From NCBI GenBank assembly GCA_002189035.1, contig NEEC01000004.1, positions 682,001-746,000 of the forward strand: 64,000 nt of DNA. The letters are read 5' to 3'. The translations under genes were made by a program, and so were the position numbers. This DNA comes from Utricularia gibba (Eukaryota; Streptophyta; Magnoliopsida; Lamiales; Lentibulariaceae). This document shows, piece by piece, positions 13,025 through 24,685 of the stretch. Under the pieces are notes generated by a model, which saw nothing but the letters and a program-made list of their open reading frames with translations, made no database searches and had not been told where the DNA came from. The stretch's first letter is position 1; each line of letters starts with the position of its first letter.

Positions 13025-16000
13025 ATGGATAGCCTTATTGTTAATGACCCATCATCTGCCAAGATTCCAAAAGATGATGGTCAGCGAGTTAGGTTCCTTT
13101 GTAGCTTCTCTGGTAGTATAATGCCAAGGCCTCGGGATGGAAAGCTTAGATATGTTGGGGGTGAGACTCGTATCATGAGTGCTCCACGGAACATAACTTA
13201 CAACGAGCTGATGGAAAAGATGAAAGAGCTTTTTGAAGGCGCAGCTGTGATGAAATACCAGCAATCAGATGAGGACCTTGATGCTCTGGTCTCTGTAGTG
13301 AATGATGACGATCTCACCATTATGTTGGAGGAGTATGATAAATTGGGGTCAGGGGACGGTTTTACTCGGCTGAGGATTTTCTTGTTTGCATCTCCAGATC
13401 AAGACATTTCTGTTATCTTTGGTCATGGAGATGAAAGGGATAATGAGAGAAGGTATACGGATGCATTGAACAGCCTTAACGAATCTCCAGATTTTGGAAG
13501 GCACCATGGTGAGTCTCTGGCAGCTGGGTTTCTGAATGATGTGAGTGCTTCTGAGCAGTACCTGAATCAGATAAGTGGTGATAGCAGCCCTGCTTTTCGT
13601 AGAAACTTGGAGTTGCCGATGGCTCAGATGAATTTAAGCACCTAACAATTCCTCGTCGAGGCTCAGGGCAGTTCCAGCAAGCTGTAAGTCACAAGTATAA
13701 TGAGATGGAGGCACCATGGAGCCCTGCATACTATTCTCCAAGGCATCCAGTTGCTGTGGATCAGAGGCTAGTTTCTGAAGGCCATGCATCACCTTCATCT
13801 TCTTTTTATCATATACCATATGGGGATTATGTAGATAAAAATTTTGATTCCGTTGGTGAGGGTAACCTGCCTCCAGTCGAGCAACAACCTCCATATGCAG
13901 ATAATGTTGTTTTGCTTCCTACAGGAGGTGTTGTTAATCTAACTCATAACCATGACCCAGGTTCCAGCAGCTATGAAGCAAATAATATTTGTGAAAATTG
14001 TCAGACGAGATTTCGTAGACATCAAGTTTATCCAAGTTCTTATCAAAGGTCTGGTGAACAACCTAATCTTGATGCCCCCAATTCATGTGTTGAGTGCCCT
14101 CCAGGCCGGGAACTTTTTGTTTTAAATTCAGCTGCAAACATCTACTGCAGGGAAAACAGTGATAATAGACACATTTACACTGAGACTCATCCTCAAGGGT
14201 GGACATCACTGCATCAACAAGTTCCTTTGTTTGAGGAGCCAAGAGCTCATTTGTCTGCGGCTGGTAGAGTGATGGATGGTTACATTGTGGATAATGGCAT
14301 GAAATTCCCAGTTGGGCATGAGAATGTGAGTGATGAACAGCTTACGAAATCACTTTTTTTGTTTATCACAACCATCGGGTTGCTCATTCTAGGTTTTAAC
14401 ATGGTAATCATTGGTTTCAGGAACCGGCTCTAGCACCTGGATCACAGGTGAGCCAGCTACATGTGGAAGAGCGTGGTGTTCGGTATGGGAATTTTCCTCC
14501 ACAAACTGTTGGGAGAAATGCTCATGGCCTGTCACAAGGGACTTACTCGTATGAAACAGCTATTCCACCTCAGTTGGTCAATAGGCCTGTTCCCATGAAA
14601 TTCACGAAAGGGAATTCAGACGACAGCCCCTGTGGTGTAACTGCACCAGAAAATCTAAACAGTTGTGTTGAATCATCACAGGGGGTCATGGGTTGTGATT
14701 TTGCTGCAATGCCAGAGTACTCCCATGCACAGGAAGTAAAGCTGGTTTCGAATGCATTAGTTCTGGAGAATCCTATGGAATATGTTCATTTAGGGGGTGC
14801 TTTGGTCGAGCCTGCATTATCAAATGATCCTCTTACCACAACTAATAGATCATCGTTAGTAGATGGTGTTTCTGTGGCCGTTGCTGCATATACTCTAGAC
14901 TCACAGAAAGATTCTGAAACTAGTAAAACATTTAAAGTAAATGAAAGCAGTTTTGATGATGATACTTGTCTGAGAAATGGTCAAGAAGCAACCGGAGTTT
15001 CTGGTGTCTGTGGTACAACTGACAGGAATCCGGAATTTTCAGATGTGCCCATCAATGTGGCTATGGCTGCGAATCTAGATGAAGGTATGGGAGCTTTGCA
15101 GAATCTTCCGGAAAACCAACTAGAGTTCTTACCTGAGTTAATCGCATCTGCAAAAGAAGCAGCCTTGAAGAGTTTGAAGGACATAAAGGCTGAAGTTAGG
15201 GAAGATAATGAGCTGAGCAATGAGCATGAAGACAATTCTAGGGATGATGCTAGAATTCATGGCGAGGTAACCTTTAATTCATTATTCATTAGGTTCCAAA
15301 TTTTAATCAGTTAATAAAGCTCCTTGAATTTTGTAGTATGGCCATGATGAACTGGAGGCTGATTCTGATAATGAAACTGCCACCCCCAGAAACATAGAGC
15401 TGATGAAGGCAGAAGCCGAGGCAATTGACAGGGGATTGCAGGTGCACACTTTGTTGGTTTTCACTATGAACTATACATAATTGCCGAGTCAGTTCGCTCT
15501 AGCCATTACGTGGCTACCTGCAGGCTTAATTTCTGAGTTTATGTATATAAATGTAGACCATTAAAAATGAAGATTTGGAGGAGATTCGGGAGCTAGGTAC
15601 TGGCACATATGGTTCTGTATATCATGGGAAGTGGAGGGGATCGGATGTGGCAATAAAAAGAATAAAACCCAGCTGCTTTGCTGGAAGGCCATCTGAAAGG
15701 GAGCGTTTGGTATGTTCATTGTTCTCTAACGTGTTAAATTATGGTTATGATCCGCATGCGGAGAATTACTATGATTTCTGTCATAAACTGGGAGTTGGTT
15801 TAGATCTTTTCAACTCTTTTTAATGCCACCTAATTCATGCGTAGTATGCTGATTTCTGGAAAGAAGCCGTGTTGCTGTTTTCATTGCACCATCCAAACGT
15901 TGTCTCTTTTTATGGAGTGGTTCGTGATGGCCCTGATGGATCACTAGCTACGGTAACAGAGTTCATGGTTAATGGATCTTTAAAACAATATTTGCGGAAA

Positions 16001-16868
16001 AAGGACAGGTAAGTTTTGTTTCCCAGAATCACGCAGTCTTGTTTGATGCTGACCACAGACGTGGATAATTTATATCTCATGTGATTACAGAACAATAGAC
16101 AGGCGTAAGAGGCTACTTATTGCAATGGATGCTGCTTTTGGTATGGAGTATTTGCATGGTAAAAATGTTGTCCATTTTGACCTGAAGTGTGAAAACCTGC
16201 TGGTAAACATCAGAGATCCACATCGTCCAGTGTGCAAGGTACCTCAATTTAGGATAAAAATTTTACATGGAATACTTTTTTCTGCGCATTACAATCTCAT
16301 CTCCCCCTATATTTCATGGATATGCTTTCATGAATCTAGATCGGAGATCTGGGATTATCGAAGGTTAAACAACACACCTTAGTATCAGGTGGGGTTCGTG
16401 GTACTTTGCCATGGATGGCACCAGAACTCCTCAGTGGGAAGACCAACATGGTCACGGAAAAGGTAATCTCAAACCAAGCAATGCATACAACCGCACTGAA
16501 TTATGCACCTTACTGCGCACTGTTGCTTGCACAGATCGATGTTTATTCCTTTGGAATCGTCATGTGGGAGTTGCTTACTGGTGATGACCCTTACGCAGAC
16601 ACGCACTGTGCTGCTATAATCGGTACGCTCTAAACCCTAAGCAACAAACAGTCTTTCAGGAATCCATATTGTTGCAATCACCAGCCTGTTTTCTGATTCA
16701 GGTGGGATCGTGAACGGCACCCTACGCCCTGAGATTCCCACATGGTGTGACCCTGAATGGAAGGCGCTGATGGAGAGATGTTGGTCCTCCGATCCATCCC
16801 AAAGACCATCATTCTCCGAAATCTCCCAGACATTGAGGACCATGGCGTCAGCCATGAATCCCAAATAG
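13025..16868 (+). CDS. PB1 domain Raf-like MAPKKK (group B4), frame broken once
   Basis: Nine exons: 13025-14325, 14421-15266, 15337-15441, 15557-15709, 15845-16008, 16091-16238, 16340-16462, 16535-16622 and 16702-16868, about 1031 residues if the frame is continuous. A PB1 (octicosapeptide) domain lies near the N-terminus ([36 protein letters not shown]). A long Ser/Pro-rich linker and a C-terminal kinase domain follow: glycine loop [36 protein letters not shown] in place of DFG, and [16 protein letters not shown] and DLG are usual in this plant group, so activity is expected. B4 Raf kinases act in osmotic stress and SnRK2 activation. Within exon 1 the frame shifts at 13634-13639: a stop follows at 13643, but the family-conserved sequence continues one frame over (HLTIPRRG, then [15 protein letters not shown]). 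The N-terminal extension before PB1 is shorter than in many relatives. Confidence 0.9.
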
Positions 16869-17616
16869 CTTTCACTTCAACCCTCAACTTCATGCCTGCT
16901 TCTTCTTCTTCTTCTTCTTCTTCTACTACTACTACTACCCTTCAGAGCATCAAACCGGGAAACCATGGCTTGTTTCATCCTCATCCCTCTTCAAGGTTAG
17001 TAGTATTTCCTTCCACCCCCTCAACTTCATCACGACCATCCCTGGAGTCTCCTTCCCATGGCGTTTGATCTGTGCAGAGAACTTTTGTTTTGCCCAAGAG
17101 GCTGCCGTACTATTACATCGGTGCTTCTGCATGTTGTCCGGAGCGAGTGCTTGTAGATACATATATATATCCATCTCTCCCCTGTAATAGATTTCCCTCA
17201 TGTGCATTTTCTCTATACAATAAAAATATATATCTTTATTTTTAATAAAAAAAGGTTTTTTTATTATATCTTACGATGAGTGGACAGCCAAGCTTTCTCT
17301 GTATGGCGGCTCGAGATGTGGGCCATCCCACTGTGGATTGCATTTTTTTTTCATTATTCTCACAAAAAAATGTTTAATTTCTATATTAAAAGAGCTCAAT
17401 TTCGTGTTTTAAATTATAATAAATCGATAAAAAAAATGCTGTATTTGATCGTCATTTTGGAAAAAATAGAGTAAATTTATTCTGAATAAAATGAAAGAGG
17501 AGAAGTTAAGGGGTCGTTTTAGCATCAATATTTCTTTTCTGCATATAAAAGAAAACTTGGCATCGCATCGTTCTTCTCCTCCCTCTTCCCTTGAAGAAGA
17601 AATAACATCTTGTTAA
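16869..17616. other. kinase 3' UTR and VQ gene promoter
   Basis: The kinase 3' UTR holds a (CTT)n/(CTA)n microsatellite at about 16900-16938. From about 17220 the sequence becomes A/T-rich. A TATA-like 'catataaaag' at about 17541 lies 70 to 80 bases before the VQ start codon, a good distance for its promoter. Confidence 0.55.
17541..17550 (+). promoter_or_regulatory. TATA-like box of the VQ gene
   Basis: The sequence catataaaag lies about 70 bases before the ATG at 17617 and is followed by a pyrimidine-rich leader. The assignment rests on motif and position only. Confidence 0.45.
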
Positions 17617-17949
17617 ATGGAGAAACACCAGAAACCGAACTCCAGGAGCAGCAGCAGCAGAAAGAAGAAGCAGCAGCAGGAGCAGGAGGAGCAGCCTCTG
17701 AAAGTGGTGTACATAGGAAACCCTATCAGGTTTGAAACCAGTGCTTCAGAATTCAGAGCTCTTGTCCAGGGACTCACCGGACAAGATGCACCTTCTTTCT
17801 TCGGCCCCGCCGGAGTTGCTGATGAGCAGGAAGGAGGAGCTACTGATGCAGTGGAAATGGTACAGAATGGATCCGGGCCTTCAGCTTGGAGAGAGTGCAA
17901 TGATTTCTTCTATCAAGATCTGGGTGAAGCTCTCAAAGTGCTCAAGTGA
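17617..17949 (+). CDS. VQ motif protein, sigma factor-binding (SIB) type
   Basis: An intronless gene of 110 residues. A basic, Lys/Gln/Ser-rich N-terminus is followed by KVVYIGNPIRFETSASEF and the VQ signature FRALVQGLTG (residues about 46-55). The combination KV-x-YI-x-NP upstream of the VQ motif is characteristic of SIB1/SIB2 (VQ23/VQ16). These proteins bind WRKY33-type transcription factors in the nucleus and the sigma factor SIG1 in plastids and modulate defence. No clear cleavable transit peptide can be read. The coding strand carries a short AGC/CAG run encoding Ser and Gln (about 17645-17690). From memory, SIB2 is At2g41180, which fits the positional context. Confidence 0.9.
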   Translation: MEKHQKPNSRSSSSRKKKQQQEQEEQPLKVVYIGNPIRFETSASEFRALVQGLTGQDAPSFFGPAGVADEQEGGATDAVEMVQNGSGPSAWRECNDFFYQDLGEALKVLK

Positions 17950-18115
17950 GTTCTGCAAGAAAGGAAGAAAAAAAATGAAATTAGGGTTTCTTAGGTAAGC
18001 TGTCTGTGTCTCTTGCTTGATTGATCTGCGCCTTGCTTTGTTTGGTTGATGCAAAGATTCATCCTTTTAGGGTTTTTTTTTTACCTTTAAATGAACTCCA
18101 ATCTCAACCTCATAG

Positions 18116-18157
18116 AATACCTCCCAAACCACATGGAATACCTCTCAAACCACATGG
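18116..18157. repeat. 21-bp tandem duplication
   Basis: Two adjacent 21-base units (aatacctcccaaaccacatgg, second unit with one C-to-T change) lie downstream of the VQ gene. Confidence 0.85.
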
Positions 18158-19479
18158 AAATAGCTGACGACTTGGTTTGTGCAACAGACAAGCAAAAACG
18201 ATCATAACCCTTTAAACCCGTTGTTGATTAGGGTATTCGGCAGCAAGAATCCAAAACTTTGGGGACAAAGTGGGTAAGAATAGAGTAGAAGATCAGAGCG
18301 AAGGATGGTTCCTCGACACGCCCAAATTTCGCAATCTGGCAAGAAGGTGTGGATATGAGTGTGGGGGATCCAGTAGGAATTTAAAAAGCAGATGGGGTTT
18401 CCATTTGCTGCAGCCGGAACCATCAGACGACAAGAATGGGGGAGGGGGAACTAAACAAAAAAAAAAAAAAAAGTGGAGAAGCCATGCAAGTTGGCCATGT
18501 TTCTCTGGTCTACATAGTAAATACTATAACCAGGTTCATTTGGATCTATTTAGTCCAAAATACAGATACAATATGCATTATCAAGCAATAAAACCCATAC
18601 TTCCTCCTCTGCTGAGTAGCCAAGAGATCCAGTAGCAGTCATCAAAACAACTCATATCATGTATCAGAAGAAGAAAAAGAAGTTGTGTTTTGAAGAAGAA
18701 GAAGGGAGTGTGGTTGATGGGTTTGGTGTTAGTTGTGTGGTCGTGGTGTGGGGGGGACGGCTGAGCTGGGGGTGCTGCAACTTGCAGGCAGGCGGCTGCT
18801 GAAACTGCGTCCGTGTCTTATCTCTTCTTGCAACCCACCGGACCCAGATCGTCGTCATCATCATCATATCATCATGCTGCTGCTCTGCTGTACACTACAA
18901 GTCTAGAATAGAATAGAATAGGGTTGCACCGACAGTCAGCAACCCCATCCCCCATTACTCCACCCCATCTACTCGCTCTCCATCGCCATTCAAACAAAAA
19001 AAAAAAAAAAACCCACTTGCTCTCGACCGTCTGATTTAGTCGTACTAATATAATATTCATAATACCAGTTTTTTGAGACAGATATCATGAGAACTAGATT
19101 TCTGAATCACCTCTCCATTCTCTCCAAAAAAAATATCAATATTTTCAGCGTCATCGTGTATGTGAACGAATATACATAATAGAAAAAAGCCCCACGCCCA
19201 GTGGGCACTGCACATCTGTACAAGTTATGTTTTAAGAAAAGTACAATGCCCTTCACCCACAATTTTTGACACTGTTCGCAACTTTCTCCATTCATCCACA
19301 CTTCAACAAAAGCAACGTCATGATGAAGAAAACAAACAACACAAACAGAGGCACCTAAAATCAAGAAGGTCCTTCTCACAAATCATGAGTCAAGAAAAAG
19401 ACAAACATAATGTCATGACAGCAGCATCAGACTTAACTTTGAAGTTTCATCGTGTTTTCCATTGGTCAAGTCCCAATGC

Positions 19480-20096
19480 TTATTCATAGTATGGCTGCAT
19501 GATCACTACTACTCGGAAAACGGGGGCTGGTCTTGAAATGCTTGATGCCGATCTTTGACTGTTCCTTCGGGTGGCTGATCATATGCATGCAGGCGCGCGC
19601 ACACATACCTATCCCAGGACAGACATCTAGGTGTACATCCTGAAGACTTGGTGCAGCCTTAGGACGCAACCACTGGATCAAACAATTTCGACAACCTTCG
19701 GACTTTCGTGATGTTATCCCGCTTGAACAACCAGGTAGGCAGGCTCTCCACCCTCATGAGCTAAGTAAGCTGCACAAGAAGTGAAAGTGAGTGGTGCAAT
19801 AGAAGGACTCTTGTGAATTGCAATGGATGAAGGTGACACGAACCTATTCTCAGCATGGGAGCCCGCAACAATTCATCAAAATCATGCTCCATTAACTCGA
19901 TGGCGTAAGCCATTAAACTTCCCAAACCTGATCCACAATACTTGAAAAACCAGCAATGGAAACTGCCTCCAGTTTGATGAGAACCACCAGAAGGGATGCG
20001 TTAAAAGTGGGACAAGAAATAAAATAGGCCTATAGCTGGAAGGGAATGCACAATAAAAAAAGAGTTACCAGTTCCATGCACACGCTCTGAACCTTG
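19480..20096 (-). other. SMG7 3' UTR with probable introns
   Basis: On the minus strand, 28 bases after the stop codon there is a donor (GTAACT starting at 20068), with acceptor candidates at about 19928-19966. A second clear pair follows: donor GTTCGTG at 19843 and acceptor CTTGTGCAG ending at 19770, a 74-base intron. The second junction would lie roughly 110 spliced nucleotides after the stop. Introns so far downstream of a stop normally leave an exon junction complex that triggers nonsense-mediated decay. Confidence 0.6.
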
Positions 20097-23000
20097 TCAC
20101 ACAAAGAACCGATCTCCCCAGGCTGAATTTCCCAGGTGTGGTTGAAAGGAATCCATCACCTTCTGACTGTCTTCCTGAAATTGCTGTGCTAGAGTTCCGT
20201 AATGCTTCATATATTCTGGAAAAGGGTAATCATGCAACGCTTGATTTCCATAACCAGTGTTCGTAGGGCCATATTGGCTTTCCGAAGCAAATGCATGCTT
20301 CCCTTGATCCATAGATTGCAATTTCAGTCCCACCAGATTCATGGAAGTGCTGAATCCAGAATTTTGGCTTGGGGGCAGCTGGTATCCGTCCAGCCACCTG
20401 TAATCATCCAATGCAGAAGTTTTGGGACTTTCACTTTTTGAGGCTATCCCATTCGAAGGATCATCCACAACCTTCGGACCTACTGTACCAAAGCCAGGTG
20501 GTGGGCCAACACGTCTAATAGGCCGACTTACCGGAGTCTTCTTCAATCCAGATGCTCCAAGAGGAAGAACAGACTCAAATGGTAGATGGGTTCGCAGAGC
20601 CTGAGCAGGACCATGACTAGTTGCTGCAATCGAAAACTGAGGAATGGGCAAAGGAACAGTAGCAGTCTGAGAGACTCCGACCTTGCCTTGCAGCTCAGGC
20701 ATCTCAAGGGGTGGATTCACCACCTTCTGGGTACCTAAATCATTTGCAACCCTGGATATATTTAAAGACCAACTAGGCATGCTAGGTTGGACAGGCAGCA
20801 AATACTGGGAAGCTCCACTAGCAATGCCGTTACCAAAAAGTGATGAAGGTGTTGTGGCAAAAGATGCGGCGGTCTGCAACAAAGTGTTGTTGGAAACAGA
20901 GAACTTATCATCAGCGCTAATATCAATCTTGCCATTTTCACTCGACGGAGAAAGATTAACCAAAGAAGCCAAATTGGAAGACATCTCCTCAATGCTCTTA
21001 TTTTCAGTGAATGGATTAAAGACAATAACCTCCTCTTCCTCCTCAGCATCTTCGTTACTTTTTGGCACAGCATACATATCCATTTTCCCACCCACCGAGG
21101 AATCTTGAAAAGCATTACCAAAATCATGCTCTAAATGGTCTATAACAGAACCATCATCATGGATCTCAGGTTCCAGGCCAAACACAAACTTATTCTGCTT
21201 TGAATTGAAATATAATTTCCCTATGGAGGACTTAACAAAGTTAGCAAGAGCCTTTCCAGCAGCAACTATCCTTTGAACCCGTGAAATATTTTCTTTCTGG
21301 CCACCATCAGAAACAACAAAATCCTTCCTTGAAAAGTCAAGAATGCGTTGAGCAGGAAGAAGGGGAACAAATCCTCTCAACTCAATGTCCTCTGGCAAAG
21401 CAAGACGATTGCCGGTCTCATGTTCATCATAATTGCTCATGTTGGTGAAGCAGCTTTCATCTTCACCATTGTTAGCCAAGATATACCCAGTTGATAAAAG
21501 CTTGTTGAGAAAGGTGACACATCTGCTCCAATAAAAAGAACGCGCATTGGCTTCCTCCTCATCCACAGCATTAACAGCTACAAGATTTTCGTGACAGGCC
21601 AACCACTCGAAAAATACACCAATTCCAGGCAATAGAAAACTTTTTGAAGGATCTTTCAACTGATTACAACGGTCTACAATACAGCTCATAAAGTTGAATG
21701 TAGCAATAAAAGCATGCCGTAATAGAACTGACCGCTGTAGAATGTCTGCATATGATTGATTTTCATTTTCGCTTCTAACATTGTGAACAGTAAATATCAG
21801 AATGGCTACCATCCTGACAATGGCCAGTCCACACTCAGCAGCATCGGAACCAAAATTGAATTCCTCATCTGCCCCAGATGAAAGAAGCGCCACAAAGTCA
21901 TTTTTGGCAGACATGAGCAGCTCGGGAAAGGTCTCTAGGCTGTAATGGTATCAGGAAACAGTTTCAGTATCTTTATTTTAATCATATCATACTTACACAG
22001 CGCACTAAAATGCCAACAAACCTTGTTCGAGTAAATAAGATTCCATTCAACCTAATAAAGCGAGTGGTGAAGTCTTTTTCTGTAACTGCAACAGCCGCAG
22101 CTTCTACCTTATTACCCTCGATGGAAGTCCTTGATTCCACTCTCTGTCTTACTTTGGATTCAAGCTTCGATGATGACAACTTTTTTATGGCGTTTTTCGT
22201 CACACTGACCAGCTGACTGTAAGTCTGGCGATTCTGAAACATAAAAGGTGTAAAGATTTATGAATTCGTCATTCCCATTTTGCAGTGTGACTACAAGTAG
22301 ATAAATACAAAGCATATTCACGCATAGAACTGGAAAGTTGAATGACCATGGTAATTAGCGAGCTACCTTCTCAAAAGCAATGATCAAGTTTTCTCTTGCA
22401 GTAACAAAAGGGTTTTCAGCTGCTAGACTTCGAAAATATCGGTAAACTGTCAAGAGTTCATCATTGGAATATCCAGCTAGAAGAGCTAACTGAAATAAAA
22501 TGGTACTCAATTAGAAATCGAATCAAACACAGCGGATCAAATGAACTGACATCGGAGAGCTAGTAAAAATGACATGGAAATCAAAAGAAACTCACCTGAT
22601 GATGTGGATTTCCACTTGATGGCCAGATGGAAGAAGCATGCATATAGTAACTCGAGGCTGCTGATAAGTCTCGAGTTTTAGAAGTCCCTTCCCCATACAA
22701 ACCCTTATAACGAGCAAGATCCCCCAGATAAATCAAGCAACGATGACAGGAAATCAAGCCTTTTTTAACCTCATCAGATTTGGCCCCATTCTTTGATTTA
22801 GGGATCTGAGTATCTGAAACATCAGAAAAATGCCCCAAGGGCAGCCCGTACTTTGCTCTTATCTTCACCATCATATCATGATAAAATCCAGTAGCCTCGG
22901 AAAGAAAACTTTTAAACTGGGAACGAATCTTAGCAAGTCGATGAGGCCCAGACTGAACTGCACTTTTCCCATTTGAAGGTGCACCAGATCCCACAGACGC

Positions 23001-23386
23001 CATGGCTGCATTGAAGAGTGCCCTGAGCTCCTCTATCCTTCGATAATGTAATTGCCAAAGAGCATATTCAACATCATGTTTTTCAGAGAATTCATGATCT
23101 TCAAGGACAATTGTTTCATAGTTTTCACGCATAGTTTGCCACTCATTAGGATCGAAATGAGTTCTCCTATGTGCAGCATCTCTTCTTTTCTTCTCCAAAT
23201 CAATATTCTAAGAAGACAATAATATCCCACCAACGTAGCCCAGTAAACGTTTATTAGAAGTTCCAAAAGTAAAAAGAAAGACACCAAAGAATACAACTCG
23301 TGAGCGCCTACCTTGTTGAAAATATTCTGGACACGGTCTCTTGATGATTTCGCTTTGCTGCTATCCATAGTTAAAGTCATGTCCAT
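20097..23386 (-). CDS. SMG7: SMG7 (EST1-like) nonsense-mediated decay factor
   Basis: Five minus-strand exons: 23312-23386, 22596-23207, 22367-22489, 22022-22233 and 20097-21939, giving 954 residues. The N-terminal 14-3-3-like and TPR part is diagnostic: RERVQ-like start (SSRDRVQNIFNK), ENYETIVLEDHEFSEKHDVE, LWQLHYRRIEELRALFNAA, KGLISCHRCLIYLGDLARYK, YYMHASSIWPSSGNPHHQLA and LRHAFIATFNFMSCI. The C-terminal half is Ser/Pro-rich with the conserved PPPGFG patch. SMG7 binds phosphorylated UPF1 and directs the transcript to decay; in plants it is also needed for exit from meiosis. The start was taken at the first ATG in frame after a stop codon. Upstream sequence to about 24060 looks like a spliced leader. 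The gene is divergent from the augmin gene. Confidence 0.96.
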
Positions 23387-24685
23387 CAAAGAAAATGTCG
23401 CAGGTATTCAGTCCGTAGGATCCAACTTCGATATGGACATACAACATCGGCTCCTAGAAACAAACTGCAGCGTACCAGCCGTCAGCATATAAGATTGATC
23501 AAACAGCCCGTGGCACGAACACCTACAGCAAGCCTAGCCCTTGTATATTCACGCATTCATAAATTATCACAGACCTATTCATCATGTGAAGAACAGATGG
23601 CTCATCAGACGCGCAATAGAAATGATCTGAAAGAAATATTTTGAAAAAGAAAATCGAAACTAGAAATATCCACGCGAAGAAATATCAAGGGAGAGCATTC
23701 ATACCAGGAAATATAAAAGATAAAGCACGAAAATTTATCCAGCAACAATGAAGAAATCCTGTTTCCCTACCTGAGCGAGTAAAATGAAAAAAAAAATTAT
23801 GAAAAGAACAATTTCTTCCTACCGAAATAGGATTCTCTCAACCTGTAGCTGCACCCGGAGGCACGTTTACCCAAAACACGCCCACCACTAGATCTTCGGC
23901 GACAACAGCAACCACTCCTAGAGGCGAACAACGCAGAATCAGGGGGAGGGTTCACCGAAAGAAGCAAGAAAATCAAGATTCTAGAGGCTCTTCCGTCGGT
24001 GAAAAAGAATAATCCAATTTCGTTGAAATCGGAATGTGAAGAAAGAGGCGCCGATTGAATGGTACAACAGAAGAAGGATGACTTTTTAGCTGAAAAACAC
24101 TATTTCATATTTTACTCCCCTGAATCCCTAATTGCAAATATATATTATTATTAAAAAACGCTGACAGTGTTTTTTTTAAAAAAAATTATAAAAAAACTCT
24201 GCCGGGTATTGTGAAATGTGAACCCCTGTGACCGCCTACCGGCGATCTGTCTCTGCTACCTATTCCGCCTGAGAAGTTTTCCGCGCCCGAAAAGGTAAAT
24301 ACTTTGCTCGATCGTGGTTATGCTTATGGAATTTATGTAATTTGTAGTGCCTTTGAAGTGGGAGGTTCATTTTTAGTGTTTTGAATGAAGCTATTTTGAA
24401 ATGGCTTGGCACTTTGTGCGAGAAGGATTCAAAAAATTGATTGCCGGAGAACCATTTGCGTCATGCGAGTATGATGTATACCGTAAAAGATGAGCTATAA
24501 TCAGGGCTTGTCTCAATACCCATTCTTGTGGACGTGATTTGAGCAGAAGTAACAATGGCACACACTCTGGATGAGATTTCTTTGTGATTGTTGCAATGTA
24601 CTAAGTTTACTTCGTATCTCTTTTTTTTTTTTTTGTGGAAAGGATTTAACAGGAATTTGTGAAGTGACAAGGAAAAACTAAAAGA
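23387..24685. other. divergent region between SMG7 and augmin 1 genes
   Basis: The SMG7-proximal half (to about 24080) reads as a leader with possible 5' UTR introns on the minus strand. An A/T-rich block at about 24100-24200 probably marks the boundary, and 24240-24685 is the augmin gene leader with a probable 5' UTR intron (donor near 24294, T-rich tract before 24630). No additional coding sequence is supported. Confidence 0.5.

Larger units (their letters stand above)
17950..20096. other. non-coding gap holding the SMG7 3' UTR
   Basis: Positions 17950-18200 are VQ 3' sequence, including a 21-base tandem duplication at 18116-18157. From about 18200 to 19080 there are A-runs and GAA/CAT-rich low-complexity stretches, with no supported gene. 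From about 20096 down to about 19480 lies the SMG7 3' UTR on the minus strand, which carries splice signals. Open frames here lack family resemblance. Confidence 0.5.

Noticed and set aside
14326-14433. Hydrophobic C-terminal extension of the first kinase reading block
   Set aside because: The frame runs through a GTGAGT donor into an intron; splicing at 14326/14421 restores the conserved sequence, so the apparent membrane segment is intronic.
18270-18635. Open frame of 121 codons downstream of the VQ gene
   Set aside because: Low complexity (Lys and Gly runs from poly-A and poly-G tracts), no family resemblance, and it overlaps tandem-repeat and A-rich DNA.
20683-21108. 141-codon plus-strand frame inside SMG7
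   Set aside because: It is the reverse-strand shadow of the SMG7 C-terminal coding exon.
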